A stretch of DNA of 61,491 bases from Bremia lactucae (taxonomy: Eukaryota > Oomycota > Peronosporomycetes > Peronosporales > Peronosporaceae): positions 267,953 through 329,443 of the forward strand of contig NC_090616.1 in assembly GCF_004359215.1 (NCBI RefSeq), in the 5' to 3' direction. Under the pieces are notes generated by a model. The model saw only the letters and a program-made list of their open reading frames with translations, did no database searches and was not told the DNA's origin. Position numbers and translations under genes: made by a program. Every line of letters begins with the position of its first letter. Position 1 is the first letter of the stretch. Positions 31,426 to 42,701 of the stretch are shown here, piece after piece.

Positions 31426-33321
31426 AGGCTCGGCATGAAACCATATCGGTTGCTGTAGCACATACCCAGGTCCTTCCACGTAACTTGCCACTTGATCAAA
31501 TACCACAAACGCCAGATGTGTCGCCACCAGTGAGATAACACGTTCCACCGGAGCAAAGCTCCGGGACGCATAGGGCTGATAGTGAGGAAGTCGAGAGTTT
31601 TCCAGGAAACCCACATGGGCAAGGCCAGCGAAATAAGTCTAGTTCCCGGAGTGGTCCAGTTACGCTGGGCCGATGCTGACGCAGCGATAATTTGGAGGAA
31701 CACGTTGAGTTTTTGGCGTTTGATCGCCGCTTCGATGCTAGGGATACCTAGACCTCCATTTAAGCGGGTCTGGTACAGAAACTCCTAATGGATAAACTGA
31801 ATGTGCTTAGCGTTCCGCTCGTAGCGACGCGCAAGCACAAAGCGATTAAGTGTGGACTGCCACTGCTGAACTACGTGCCGCGGGATTGGCACATGCACGG
31901 CAAAGTACCAAAGTCGGGAAAGCACCATTGTCATCGAAATAAGCAACCGGCCTTGAAGAGTTCGTGCTCTACGAAACCAGTGCAAAAAGCCTTCGTAGAA
32001 ACGCCGGTCCATGAACTCGACAATGGCGTCGTCAACTGGATCCTGACCGAAGAGAATGCCCAAGAACTTAACCGTCTCACCCCGTTGTAGCACCTTGGCA
32101 ACAGGAAAACAAGGCGAGGTGCTACGTCGGTTCAGGGGCATAATCACGCTCTTGGCAAGGTTGAGCCTGGCTCCGGANNNNNNNNNNNNNNNNNNNNNNN
32201 NNNNNNNNNNNNNNNNNNNNNNNNNNNNNNNNNNNNNNNNNNNNNNNNNNNNNNNNNNNNNNNNNNNNNNNNNNNNNNNNNNNNNNNNNNNNNNNNNNNN
32301 NNNNNNNNNNNNNNNNNNNNNNNNNNNNNNNNNNNNNNNNNNNNNNNNNNNNNNNNNNNNNNNNNNNNNNNNNNNNNNNNNNNNNNNNNNNNNNNNNNNN
32401 NNNNNNNNNNNNNNNNNNNNNNNNNNNNNNNNNNNNNNNNNNNNNNNNNNNNNNNNNNNNNNNNNNNNNNNNNNNNNNNNNNNNNNNNNNNNNNNNNNNN
32501 NNNNNNNNNNNNNNNNNNNNNNNNNNNNNNNNNNNNNNNNNNNNNNNNNNAGGCTCGGCATGAAACCATATCGGTTGCTGTAATACATACCCAAGGCGAG
32601 CCGTATGGGAGAGGTCCTTCCACGTAACTTCCCACTTGATCAAATACCACAAACGCCAGATGTGTCGCCACCAGTGAGATAACACGTTCCACCGGAGCAA
32701 AGCTCCGGGACGCATAGGGCTGATAGTGAGGAAGTCGAGAGTTTTCCAGGAAACCCACATGGGCAAGGCCAGCGAAATAAGTCTAGTTCCCGGAGTGGTC
32801 CAGTTACGCTGGGCCGATGCTGACGCAGCGATAATTTGGAGGAACACATTGAGTTTTTGGCGTTTGATCGCCGCTTCGATGCTAGGGATACCTAGACCCC
32901 CATTTAAGCGGGTCTGGTACAGAAACTCCTAATGGATAAACTGAATGTGCTTAGCGTTCCGCTCGTAGCGACGCGCAAGCACAAAGCGATTAAGTGTGGA
33001 CTGCCACTGCTGAACTACGTGCCGCGGGATTGGCACATGCACGGCAAAGTACCAAAGTCGGGAAAGCACCATTGTCATCGAAATAAGCAACCGGCCTTGA
33101 AGAGTTCGTGCTCTACGAAACCAGTGCAAAAAGCCTTCGTAGAAACGCCGGTCCATGAACTCGACAATGGCGTTGTCAACTGTATCCTGACCGAAGAGAA
33201 TGCCCAAGAACTTAACCGTCTCACCCCGTTGTAGCACCTTGGCAACAGGAAAACAAAGCGAGGTGCTACGTCGGTTCAGGGGCATAATCACGCTCTTAAC
33301 AAGGTTGGGCCTGGCTCCGGA
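31426..33321 (-). repeat. Tandem duplication of LINE sequence around an assembly gap
   Basis: 31426-32177 and 32551-33321 are almost identical direct repeats with an offset of about 1.13-1.14 kb. The second has a 19-20 bp insertion near 32595. The gap lies between them. This may be two haplotypes or reads left unresolved by the assembler, or a real tandem duplication. Confidence 0.85.
32178..32550. other. Assembly gap (373 N)
   Basis: An unbroken run of N inside the duplicated LINE segment. The non-round length suggests an estimated size from paired reads. Confidence 0.99.
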
Positions 33322-34759
33322 GCCGCCACAGTATAGTTGAATTAGCTCAAGCTGCGCTTGAACACCTGAGAGCGAGCTGGATAGCAACGTGGAATCGTCC
33401 GTAAAGAAGACACTCGTGACAGAGTGGTCGTTGGAAAGACATACACCATGCTCCTCATGCTGTCAGAGCAGGTTACCAAGGGGTCCATGACCATGACAAC
33501 TAACAGTGACGATAGCGGATCGCCTTGTTTGACCCCACGGAGAGGAGGGGAAGAAATGAGGTTGAACGTGGCCATTGAGAAGGAGGTGAGCCTGAGGACC
33601 AGTGTAGAGAAGTCTCACCCAGTTGGTAAAGTCACCTCCACAGCCCATGTGATCGAGCACTTGAAACATGACGCTCCACTCGACCCGATCATACGCTTTC
33701 TCAAAGTCGAGAAACATGGCGTTAGCATCCTCATCGAGTTCAGTCACCAGATCTTGTAGATCAGCGAGAACCTCACGTGGTGATATATAGTCCGACGCTT
33801 GACAGACGCCTTTTGGTCATCATGAATAAGATGTCGAAGAAAAGTCTGAAGGCGATACGTCAGCACCTTGGACAACGAGTTGACATCTACACCAATCCGC
33901 GAGATTGGTCTGAAGTTGCCGAAGTCATTCCGCGGATACTTTTTTGTGTAACATGCACACAGCTGACTTGCGTTGAGAGGTAAGAAGCTCACCACGTGCC
34001 AGCTGGTGGTTGAACACAATGCGCAGGCATTCACTAAATGTATATGGTGCAATTTGATAAAAATCAGCAGTGAGGCCATCCATGCCTGGGGCAGAATTAG
34101 CTCTCATGTGTTTAAGTGCTTCAGCGAAGTCAGCACCAGCAATGGGAGCATTGAGAATATATTGGTCAGCATTCGAGAGACGTTTATCGATCGTAGACAG
34201 CAGCTGCTCTCGGCTAGCGCGGTCGGTATGTGGTAGTGGTCCGGCAAGACTAGCAGCATCACCCATGATTAAGCCCCAATGGGCTCGAAATCTGGCTGAG
34301 ATGTCCGCCGGGTTGCTTGAGGTGGAGCCATCAGGAGTTCGCACCTCCTCATTGCTTATCCGTCGAAGGGACGGATCAATCGGACGGAAGAAAAAACGAG
34401 AAGAAGTTTCGGAATTCTGAATGTGAAAGTCGAAAGCCGAGTCTTGCTTATAGCAACTGGATCGGTGCGCACAGTCCCGGTATGCCTCTAGTGCAGCATG
34501 AAACATTGATTGTGAAATTTCATTTCGCTTGGAGCGGTAAATGAAAGCTGCTTCGTCGAGCGTCGCTCGCGCCGCAACCAGCGCACCTTCCTGTTGCCGC
34601 CGTAAATGCCGCTGCAGAGCCAATAGCTAGCGCCGAATGGATTTCTCCCATTGTTTCCAGGATGGATGCTTTGCGAAGGTTGTTAAGCGCCTACTGTGCT
34701 TCACCGCGGATGGCATCGACCACATCCGGGTACTCTAGAAGATATTCAGGAAATCGCCA

Positions 34760-35572
34760 CTATTTGTATCCTTGGGGCTGAACTAAGGACTTCAATGTTA
34801 CTGCGTGTGATAAATGGTCACCAGCGCCCTGTGGATCGAAGTAAGTCGAATCCCCGTATAAAGCGTTGCAAAAATCCGTTGACAATAGAGCGTAGTCCAG
34901 CCGGTTCAGTCGTGGCTGTGGACCGGTGTACAGGCGCTCCCGGGAGTGATGAATGCGCCAGGCGTCAACGGCTCCCAACTTACCTAGCCAATCCATACAC
35001 GCGCTTTGGCCTGGACGAGCAACCAATCGTGGCTGTGCCGAGTCAAGGCTAGGATGTTGAGAGGCGTGTTCAAGTCACCGAGGACGATGTGCGTCGCATT
35101 GTCTTCAAAGCTGTTGACATGGGGATGATTGAAAAAGACAGCTTTGTCGTGATCGTCCACTGGTGAGTACACGTTAAGGACGTACAATGGGGCACTTTTG
35201 ACCACTAGTCGGACGACAAGATAGCGACCCGGCACAGTCAGTTCACGAAGTTCTGCTGCCGTGTCGAAACCTGGAAAATAGGGTCGAATAAGAGTAAGGA
35301 GCGCATCCAGACCGGTTCATCGTCCGCGATGTGCTGACGGCGCCTGGATCGCTAACAAAAAAATTGTGCATGCATTGAGCGTGAAGGTGAAACCGGAAGG
35401 TCGACAGATGGTGGCTATCATGGAGCTTGGTCTCCTGGACGCAGGAAAGGCTATATTGGGATAGCAAGTGCTCAATAAGCAGGTACCCATTCTTCTTGAT
35501 ACCGTTCGTATTAACGGTAAGCAAAGTGACGTTCTGCCACGAGACTGCAGTCTGATCCATTCGTGAAGCCAC
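34760..35572 (-). pseudogene. LINE endonuclease domain (APE-like)
   Basis: 35243-35572 encodes VTLLTVNTNGIKKNG and LSCVQETKLHD, the N-terminal Asn and Glu metal-binding motifs of APE-type endonucleases. 34984-35235 continues with YVLNVYSPVDDHDKAVFF and IVLGDLNTPLN. 34760-35026 holds the C-terminal strands with LNRLDYALLS, then DHLSHAV, the catalytic His region. The three pieces lie in different frames. The enzyme would nick target DNA to prime reverse transcription. Confidence 0.8.
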
Positions 35573-35573
35573 C

Positions 35574-38041
35574 TTAGTGGCGTGTTGAAAGTGGCCCCGC
35601 CACTAGGACCGGCCGATTCTCTGATTTCTGAAGCTGGAGCACCTCCTCGTTCTCAGGGAAGAATCGTCCGCAGTCACGAAGATATTCGAAGTCATCGAGC
35701 ATTTCACCTTGCCATTGGACTTGTTTCCAGATCGTGAAGCAGTGTATGCCGATGGGTGAGCGAAGAAGAGCCAGTAGCATGTTGGGGTGGAGCAGACGGC
35801 GGTTGTGCGCCGGTATCCAGGGAACCGACCAACCTGTCAATCGTTGGAGCCAGTAGTAGCTCTCAAAGATCTGAGGCGCGGTGCACATCAGCATCAGCTC
35901 AAAAAGAGATAGAGCTCTAGTTGCGCGTACGATAGTAACTAGATCTGGGTTCGCATACCACTCTTTAGTGCACTGGAGCACACCATCGCGTGTCTTGGGC
36001 ACGTTGATGCCGAAAAACTTTAACCAGTTACGAGCAAAAGTGGTGGAGTCGGTAGGAGCAGCCGCACTCAAAATACGATTAACCAGGTGCTGTGCCAGTT
36101 CGGTGACGCTGGGGCTGAGCTCACGCATCTCTCGCAGAAGTGCAGTGTTGAACGCCAACGGAGCCCTGAAGGAGCTCGTGTAAGTCAGCGAATCAGGATT
36201 ATTGGACGTATGGAGCGACTTCTGGATGCCGCGCACCATGGCGTCCGCAGCAGCCAACCGATCGGGAGGGAGCTGAAGAGTAGCCGTCTCTTCGGCAGCA
36301 ATCATCTCTCTGATGATCTCTTGGATTGGAGTAGGCTCCTTGGTTTTAACCACCTTGGTGTGGTTTTTGGTAAGGAAGTGACTAACTTCCTTTGATGCAG
36401 TCAGGTCGCGAGGCGAGCGAATCTTTCGCGGTACGATCTGGTACCGTGGTATTTTCATTTCGTCGACCGTCGCTGGGCAGCAATCAAAATCGACTTCAAC
36501 ACTGCTTAGAATGTCAAAATAGTTGTTTGTTGTGACACCAGCGAGAGGCTTTGGACGAGACTTCATCAACATGTTGGCAAAGTCCTCATCAGCTCGAGAA
36601 CGTTTGCCCTTGCGTTTGCCTCCGGTCACACGAACCAATGCAGACTCAGTAGCCGGAACGGGTTGTGTGTGGCGATGGGGAAGCAGAAGGAGCTGAGAGA
36701 ATTTCAAACTGCTTGTTGGCGACATTACCTGTGATCCTGCAGTGTCGAGGGATAATTCACTGGGCGTTAAATTTCCAGGGGAGGCTGCAGCAGGGACTAT
36801 ACCAGATATCGTGGATGCACGTGCACGAATAGATCGCTGAAGTGAAGTCTTTGACCCGTCAGTGCGTACCACTGCAGCGAAGGAAGGCTGTGGTGCGCTG
36901 GCACTCGGCATGGGAGGAGTTGTCGAAGACCGTGGGATAGCAGTTGCCTTGAGGTCGAGAGCATGAATAGAACGTTGCCCGTACGCTAGTCTCTGCGACG
37001 GAAATGACGATTTTTTTTGCGTGTACCGGGTAGACCCGGCCATCGAACACAAGTTGCTCGCAGGCGGTTCCACGTACAACAAGCTCGGGTGGGAATGGCT
37101 AGACCGGAAGTATATACGCCAGGTAGCGGTAGTAATGACCGCATCCAAATTCACATCACGAAAAGTGCCATAAAGTGGCTGAGCTCTAAGCTCAAAGAAG
37201 CGTTTCAGCATGAGGTCTGCGCCAAGTCACTATCGGCACTCGACACATCAATGAAGAAGCGTTCGGCGAGAATGTCAAACTCGCCGAAATGCTATTTACC
37301 GCCAAGGATCTTGACTGCTTGGCCGGCTAGTCGTTGGCAAGCTTCTCGAGTCTTCACCTTGATTCCGCCAGGCGCCTAAGTTAGCTGACCGAGTTGATGT
37401 AGCTCAATTTGCTGGCTAACAATAGGATTGCCATGATCCTTCAGCAACGAAGCTAGAATTTTGCTCGGCGCGGTACGCTGGAATGCCTGGCCAGTCTCAA
37501 TGACCATCACAAAGCGCGCCCGAGGCAAAACATACGGGCGAGCGCGGTCAATAGAGGCGGCAAGCTGACTCCAGTCGCCACAGGACGCATACAGGGCGTC
37601 GATGGCTTCAATGTCCACAGCCTTGGGCCGAGGCATCTCGACTCGTGGCGGGGTGGATGCTTTAACGGTGTCACGACGGATCACCGTTGAGCGCTGAAGC
37701 AAGGCACGAAGCGTCGGCGAGCGCAAGTGCTCGCGATCAGTCGACCGTGCGTCATCAGCAGTAGGGGGATGCGCAGCCCTAACATGGGTGGGTGGTGTGT
37801 CTTGGCGAAAAAAAGTGTCAGGCAGCCCATCCTCGTCAGGATCCTGTAGAGCATCTGGCTCGTTCATAGACGGTGCACGCAGCTGCACGACCATACCATC
37901 GCCGGACTCCGAAGACAACTCAGTGAATCCGTGTTCGCAGGAGCTAGTGGACTGTAGGTTCGAGGAAACTTCCAAGGATCGATCGACGTTCGCAAGTACC
38001 GGAGATAACAAATTTGGACCAGATGCAACCACAGCTTCCAC
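35574..38041 (-). pseudogene. LINE ORF1 (frame-broken)
   Basis: 37376-38041 (221 codons) encodes an acidic, disordered N-terminus followed by IDALYASCGDWSQLAASIDR. Open sequence without ATG between 37380 and 37200 reads GGIKVKTREACQRLAGQAVK, a TAG, then HFGEFDILAERFFIDV. 35574-37211 (545 codons) continues with FFELRAQPLYGTFRDVN. These join logically as one ORF1 with a stop and a frameshift. The middle resembles the RNA-binding region of oomycete LINE ORF1 proteins. The long C-terminal part (Ser/Pro-rich, then helical) has no motif I recognise. Confidence 0.6.
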
Positions 38042-38174
38042 TACTGACGTGGCAGACGTAAGGTCATCGATACTGGAATCCGTATGAGCAAATCGGAGCT
38101 GAGCGCAAAAGGGGAAAGGGTTCTTCTGTTTTGCTTTAGTTGCTTATGATTGACAAGGCTGCAAGATAAGTAGT

Positions 38175-38256
38175 GTCAGTTTGCCCGAGTGGTCTAAGGG
38201 GTTACGTTCAGGTCGTAATGTTCTCGAACGCGTGGGTTCAAATCCCACAGCTGACA
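38175..38256 (+). tRNA. tRNA-Leu (anticodon CAG)
   Basis: 82 nt. The acceptor stem GTCAGTT pairs with AGCTGAC. The anticodon stem TTACG/CGTAA has loop TTCAGGT with anticodon CAG. A long class II variable arm follows, then the T arm GTGGGTTCAAATCCCAC and discriminator A. A box TGCCCGAGTGG and B box GGTTCAAATCC are intact, and no intron is seen. The LINE-like element ends one base upstream. Its duplicated target leaves the tRNA complete but replaces its 5' leader. Confidence 0.95.
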
Positions 38257-38397
38257 AACCTTTATTCGAGCTGAAGAAATAATTTTAAGTCCGAAAACCG
38301 GCGTTAAATTGAAGCGTAAGGTACCAAAAGTGTACGCGCTGCAAAATAGGGTGTGATATCAAGGAAAAGGGTGTGTTGTTGGGAGCTTTTCAATTTA

Positions 38398-38671
38398 ATT
38401 CAGGCAGCTTCACTTCAAAGAGCTAGTCAACACGATAATTTACTGCAAGCAAATCGAAACACTGCTAGCAGGCGAGAGATATCGCAGTCAACTCGTCCGA
38501 GTTGATGGAACTTACATCCAAGCGTTGTGCTACTCGAAGCTGTTCAAGAGCCGACAAGGCAACAACCGCATATACCTCTTGTGCAGCAATGGTTCCCATC
38601 GGCGATTCGGCGTGAATGTAAAATACATTTCTAGCTTCCAATACTGTCTACAACCCTATGGCGTGTCAAAG
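38398..38671 (+). CDS. Possible 3'-terminal exon of an unidentified gene
   Basis: A plus-strand frame of about 90 codons without ATG ends at TGA 38669-38671. It encodes FKELVNTIIYCKQIETLL, SQLVRVDGTYIQALCYSKL and NNRIYLLCSNGSHRRFG. It is preceded by TTTAATTCAG, a plausible splice acceptor. The balanced composition resembles a globular protein. I do not recognise it. It could equally be a relic truncated by the LINE-like insertion. It faces the HisB fusion gene tail to tail, 23 bp apart. Confidence 0.3.
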
Positions 38672-38694
38672 TGTTGACACATCAATTGCATTGC

Positions 38695-40193
38695 TTATGC
38701 CAACACGCCCTTTGTACTTGGCACGCCCGCCGTGCCGTCGCGTTGAACGGCCGTCCGCAGCGCAATGGCCAGCGCTTTAAAAGACGCCTCGGCACGGTGG
38801 TGATCGTTACGACCACGAAGCACGTCTACGTGCAGCGTAATCCGTGCAGCACTAGCAAACGACTCGAAAAAGTGGGTAATCATTTCGCAAGACAAATCCC
38901 CAACACTCGGACGAATCAAGTGCAAGTTGATTTCACTATGTGGGCGACTGGAAATGTCCACAATCGCACGCGAAAGCGCTTCATCCAGCGGCACGCACGT
39001 GGACCCAAAGCGATTGATCCCTGCACGATCGCCCAGCGCGACGTCAAAGGCCTCGCCAAGCGTTAACGCGCAGTCTTCGGTTGTATGGTGGTCATCAATC
39101 CACGTGTCGCCTTTACACTCGAGCTCCATGTCAAATCGACTATGCTTTGCCAAAGCTGTAAGCATATGATCCAAAAACCCAATGCCTGAGCTAATCTACA
39201 ATAAAAGCAATAAAATAAGTTTCGAAGTTACTGGCGTCAAATATCGTTGTGACGAACCTTCGACTTGCCCGTGCCATCTAGAAATAATTTTACGTTAATA
39301 GACGTTTCCTTCGTTTGTCGTGAAATTGTAGCTTTTCGATCGCATGAATTCATTTTGTCATTCACACTTGCGTTCAATATTAATGGCTTGTTTATATCGA
39401 TTGGCAAGACAAAGTCAAGCAATTCGGCTAGTCCTGGATGCAGCACCATGGACGCTCCCGCTTGTTTTAATACAATGCCAATTTCTGCAGGCCGCTGCTC
39501 TAGAATGGACTTGGCATACGCTTGTGGCGTTAACACGCCGTACGCAATCGTTCCAGCTTTGCATGCAGCTACGATATCGTCGACTGTATCGCCTATCATA
39601 ACAGCATGGTGGGCCTCGACACCCAATGCCTTCAGAGCTAGCAATAGTGGCTTGGGAGATGGTTTTGGAGGACAATCCTCCATACAAATTTGCACTGGAA
39701 ACAAATGATCAATTTGATAGGTTTTTAAGAACTTCTCGCAATCTTTTCGTGGTCGTCCTGTGACCACGGCCATCCCTTTTGGTAGACGGCGGTCAAGTTC
39801 AGCGAGTAACCCCTTGGAAATAAGCAGTGTCTCAAGCTCACATAGGCCTGGTGTGCTATCTACGCCTTGATATAAAGCTTCAAACTGAGTTGTGATCGCT
39901 TCAAGTGTAGGTGTAGCGCTAGTGGCGCGAAGGCCATCGAGGACTAGTCGGTGCGTTAAGAGCCAGTCATTGTTGGCATCTCCCAAAAGTTTATGCCGAT
40001 CGATATCTTCATGGGTGACTGAAACGCCAAAGTGATGCGCAGTGGCTATAATGGCCTGACGATAGGATTGGGAAACTTCGGCAAGCACACCATCCATGTC
40101 CAGCAGTATCGCCTGAACTGGAAACCCCATTCTTTGAATGATAGTCACGATTAGATAAGCTTGTGAACTTGTATATAAAACTAAGACGCACAT
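38695..40193 (-). CDS. HisB: HAD phosphatase - imidazoleglycerol-phosphate dehydratase fusion (histidine biosynthesis)
   Basis: Two exons, 40193-39258 and 39195-38695, are joined across a 62-bp GT-AG intron (AAG|GTTCGT...TTGTAG|ATTAGC), giving about 478 residues. Residues about 25-250 form a HAD domain: [11 protein letters not shown] (Asp32, Asp34), VVTGRPRKD and [12 protein letters not shown]. From about residue 287 an IGPD domain follows: [23 protein letters not shown], then [34 protein letters not shown] and the terminal [12 protein letters not shown] removes water from imidazole glycerol phosphate. The HAD half could supply a phosphatase such as histidinol-phosphatase, but it belongs to a different HAD subgroup from bacterial HisB, so this is uncertain. 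An internal ATG at residue 22 is another possible start. Confidence 0.92.
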
Positions 40194-40583
40194 TTATTTA
40201 AATAAAGACTAAACACGATTTTTGCCGTTTTTAATTTAAATTGAAAGTGTAAGAAATAGGATATTTGGGTTTTAGCACCTTAATAATATAAGCATAAGCT
40301 TTTAAATTGTAGCCAACGCTATCGTTTTTATACCGCTAAACATCTGAGTTTGCTTTACAGTAAGCTTCGCGTGGATCCTCCAGATATAGCGGGAGGATGC
40401 TGGTCAAGAAGTAAAGTCCAATCGAAGGCAATTCGCAACGTAAAGAAATAAACTTTTTGCAAAATTACTTGCGTCGCAGACGACGCTAAAGGGCTTATCC
40501 GCGTCTGGCAATGCCAAGACCGGTGCCTCTACAAGAGACTGCTTCACTGATGTGAACGCATCATCTTGTTCTTTTAACCAAAC

Positions 40584-41491
40584 CTATTCTGTGTCCTTTT
40601 TAAGGAGATCAGATAATGGTTTAGTTTGCTCAGCATAATTCTTGCTATACTTATGCAAGTAATTAGCGAGCCCTAGAAATTGACGCAAATCCTTCACATG
40701 CCGTGGGATCGGCCATTCCTTTACTGATTTTACTTTGTCTGGGTCTGCATGTACACCATGTGTACCTAGGATGCAACCCAGCACAGGTATCTCAGGGACC
40801 CCTCTGACGCACTTTTGCAAGTTGACGTACAATTGGGCGTCCTTCAAAGTCTGCAACACTGCGTCTAAATGACGCTTGTGCGACTCTATTGCGCTCAGCC
40901 CGTCCTCGGCCCTACTATGCACGAATACATCGTCAAAGTAATGAGGCGCGTAGGCACGGTGCTGACGCATCACGTGAGCCACCACTCGGTTAAATGTCGC
41001 AGGTGCGTTTTTCAACCCTTGGGACATCACAAGCCACTCCCAAAGCATACCGCTTGGGGTGCTTACTGCCGTTTTGGCAACATCGGACTCTCTCATGAGT
41101 ACCTGATAGTAACCATCCTTCAAATCCAACGCGGAAAGATAGTTGACTTTCCCATGGAGTTCAACAAGACATCTTTCCGCGGGATTGGCGTTTGCGCCTG
41201 TATGATCGCCGTGTTCAGCTTATTGTAAGCATGAACGAAGCGCCATCCACCTGTGGCTTTACGCACACAAATGGTAGGGCTGCAGTGAGGCGATTTGCTC
41301 TCACGCACATGTCCCGCCTTGGCTCGTTTGTCGAAGAACTCATCGATATAATCGACTTGTTCTTTCGGCAACGGCCATTGCCTGGTCACACAATACTTGG
41401 TGCCAGGTTCGAGGTCTACCTCGTGCCCGATGCCCCTATCTGCTGGTAGGCGGCTCGGCACTTCTTCTGGAACACATCGCGATGTTTCCAC
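40584..41491 (-). pseudogene. Element D reverse transcriptase
   Basis: 41120-41491 carries VDLEPGTKYCVTRQWPLPKE and GWRFVHAYNKLN. 40584-41129 continues with MDLKDGYYQVLMRES, VSTPSGMLWEWLVM, the catalytic box YFDDVFVHS and DLRQFLGLANYLHKYSKNYA. The two frames overlap with a shift near 41125. This is the best preserved RT in the window, and the catalytic Asp pair is intact. Confidence 0.8.
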
Positions 41492-41753
41492 AGAACCTCA
41501 AAGAGCGGACTGTATCTCAAGACATTCAGCCTTGAGCAGCGAACCGCTACTTTTTGTCCGTTTCTAGGACTCTCTTGTCCATTGTGGACGACGAGCAACA
41601 GTCCACCAAGTTCTCTTCTGGAACTGGTGCCACTATTTCGTGGATAATTCCTTCCTTTAATTCGGCAAGGAACAGATCTTTCGACATCGCCGGGAGATTA
41701 ACTATCTCCTCGGCAGATTTAGAGGCTTGCCGGAGCATCTCAAATGAGGATGC

Positions 41754-42491
41754 CTACGCAATTTCGTCTTTGACGGCCTCAAACACCTCGTTCGAAGGCT
41801 CATCCACTTGATTAAGAGCTGATCCATCGGTCACTGGTTTAGACGTGCCTTTGATCGTCCTAATCTGTCGGGTACTCGTTCTTCGAGTCACCATGACCTT
41901 TTTCTGGGAAGCGGGTGCCGTTGCACTCCTGGTTAACGCACCCCTTCCAACTGCACCAGGCTCTAGGCACTGTACCAGTTTATGCGACGCTTGAATTCCT
42001 GTCAGCTCGCTGGCTACCACCACAGACTCTCGACTCTGTGCAGGAAATTCGGACGCGTAAATACTTGTTATTGCCTTTTTCACTACCTCAGTCTCCACGA
42101 GCTGGGTTGGAATTGTTGACGCTTGACATCCCGTCAACGCACCCTTAATTGTGTTCGACACGACATCAGTTGCATAAGCCTCTCGCAGGAGCACATCCTT
42201 TCCGGTATCCTGGGTAGAGTTCGCAACTGTGCGTGTACGCCAGTCTATCCATGGTTGGTGTTTTGCCAACCATGGCATACCTAGGATGAGGTCATACGGA
42301 CTTTCCATACCTAGCATTGTAAACTTCTCTTTACAAGAGAAGTCACTAAAGCTGAAGGCGAGTTCTACCTGAACTCCCTCAGACTTAACGAGCGCGCCGT
42401 TCGCTAAACGAACGGTCGCCTCTTCTCGCTTGTCATCCTGGCAAAGCGACTCAAACATCGCCGGTCTCTTTCTTAGAGCCGCGAGTTTCAC
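41754..42491 (-). pseudogene. Element D protease region
   Basis: 245 codons with VRLANGALVKSEG, YDLILGMPWLAKHQPWIDWR (the C-terminal half of Gypsy proteases) and then a long Thr/Ala-rich linker to RT. The catalytic DSG box, expected just upstream near 42500, is disrupted. Confidence 0.7.
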
Positions 42492-42701
42492 AAAATTTTA
42501 TCACTAGGAGGGTCATCATCTGGTCATAGCCTCATACTAGAGAGCTACAGACCACCAGGGTTGAGGTCCGAAATTTCGGGAACTCAGGGACTACGCTACC
42601 CATTTGTTCCACAACTCTGGACTTAGGGGTAGCTTCAGAGTCCGCGTCAGTGGGGCGTCCCGCCCCTACTGCGCTCCTGCATTTCCCGACCCTTCAGTGG
42701 T

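Larger units (their letters stand above)
30353..34623 (-). pseudogene. LINE reverse transcriptase and C-terminal zinc region
   Basis: 33925-34623 holds the start of RT (ALKHMRANSAPGMDGLTADF). 33463-33747 holds AMFLDFEKAYDRVEW. 33342-33575 holds LRGVKQGDPLSS. 32929-33387 and its duplicate (31785-32177) hold LGILFGQD and a thumb-like region. 30448-31614 is a long open frame of 388 codons including ESERHLFFEC, the zinc-binding motif usual after LINE RT. The catalytic box (YADD-type) is not intact in any frame. Frameshifts, a gap and a duplication make this copy inactive. Confidence 0.75.
28264..38173 (-). mobile_element. LINE-like non-LTR retrotransposon with 3' chromodomain ORF
   Basis: Minus-strand modules in order: a broken ORF1 (38041-35574), APE-type endonuclease (35572-34760), reverse transcriptase and zinc-binding C-terminal region (34623-30353), then a chromodomain ORF (29570-28293). 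A 17-bp direct repeat flanks the block (28247-28263 and 38174-38190), as expected for a LINE target-site duplication. Minus-strand 5' and 3' non-coding ends would be about 132 and 29 bp. SINE-like sequences at 29.8-30.1 kb, a 373-bp gap and a tandem duplication interrupt it. No poly(A) tail is visible at 28264, so the 3' end is inferred from the repeat. Confidence 0.65.
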
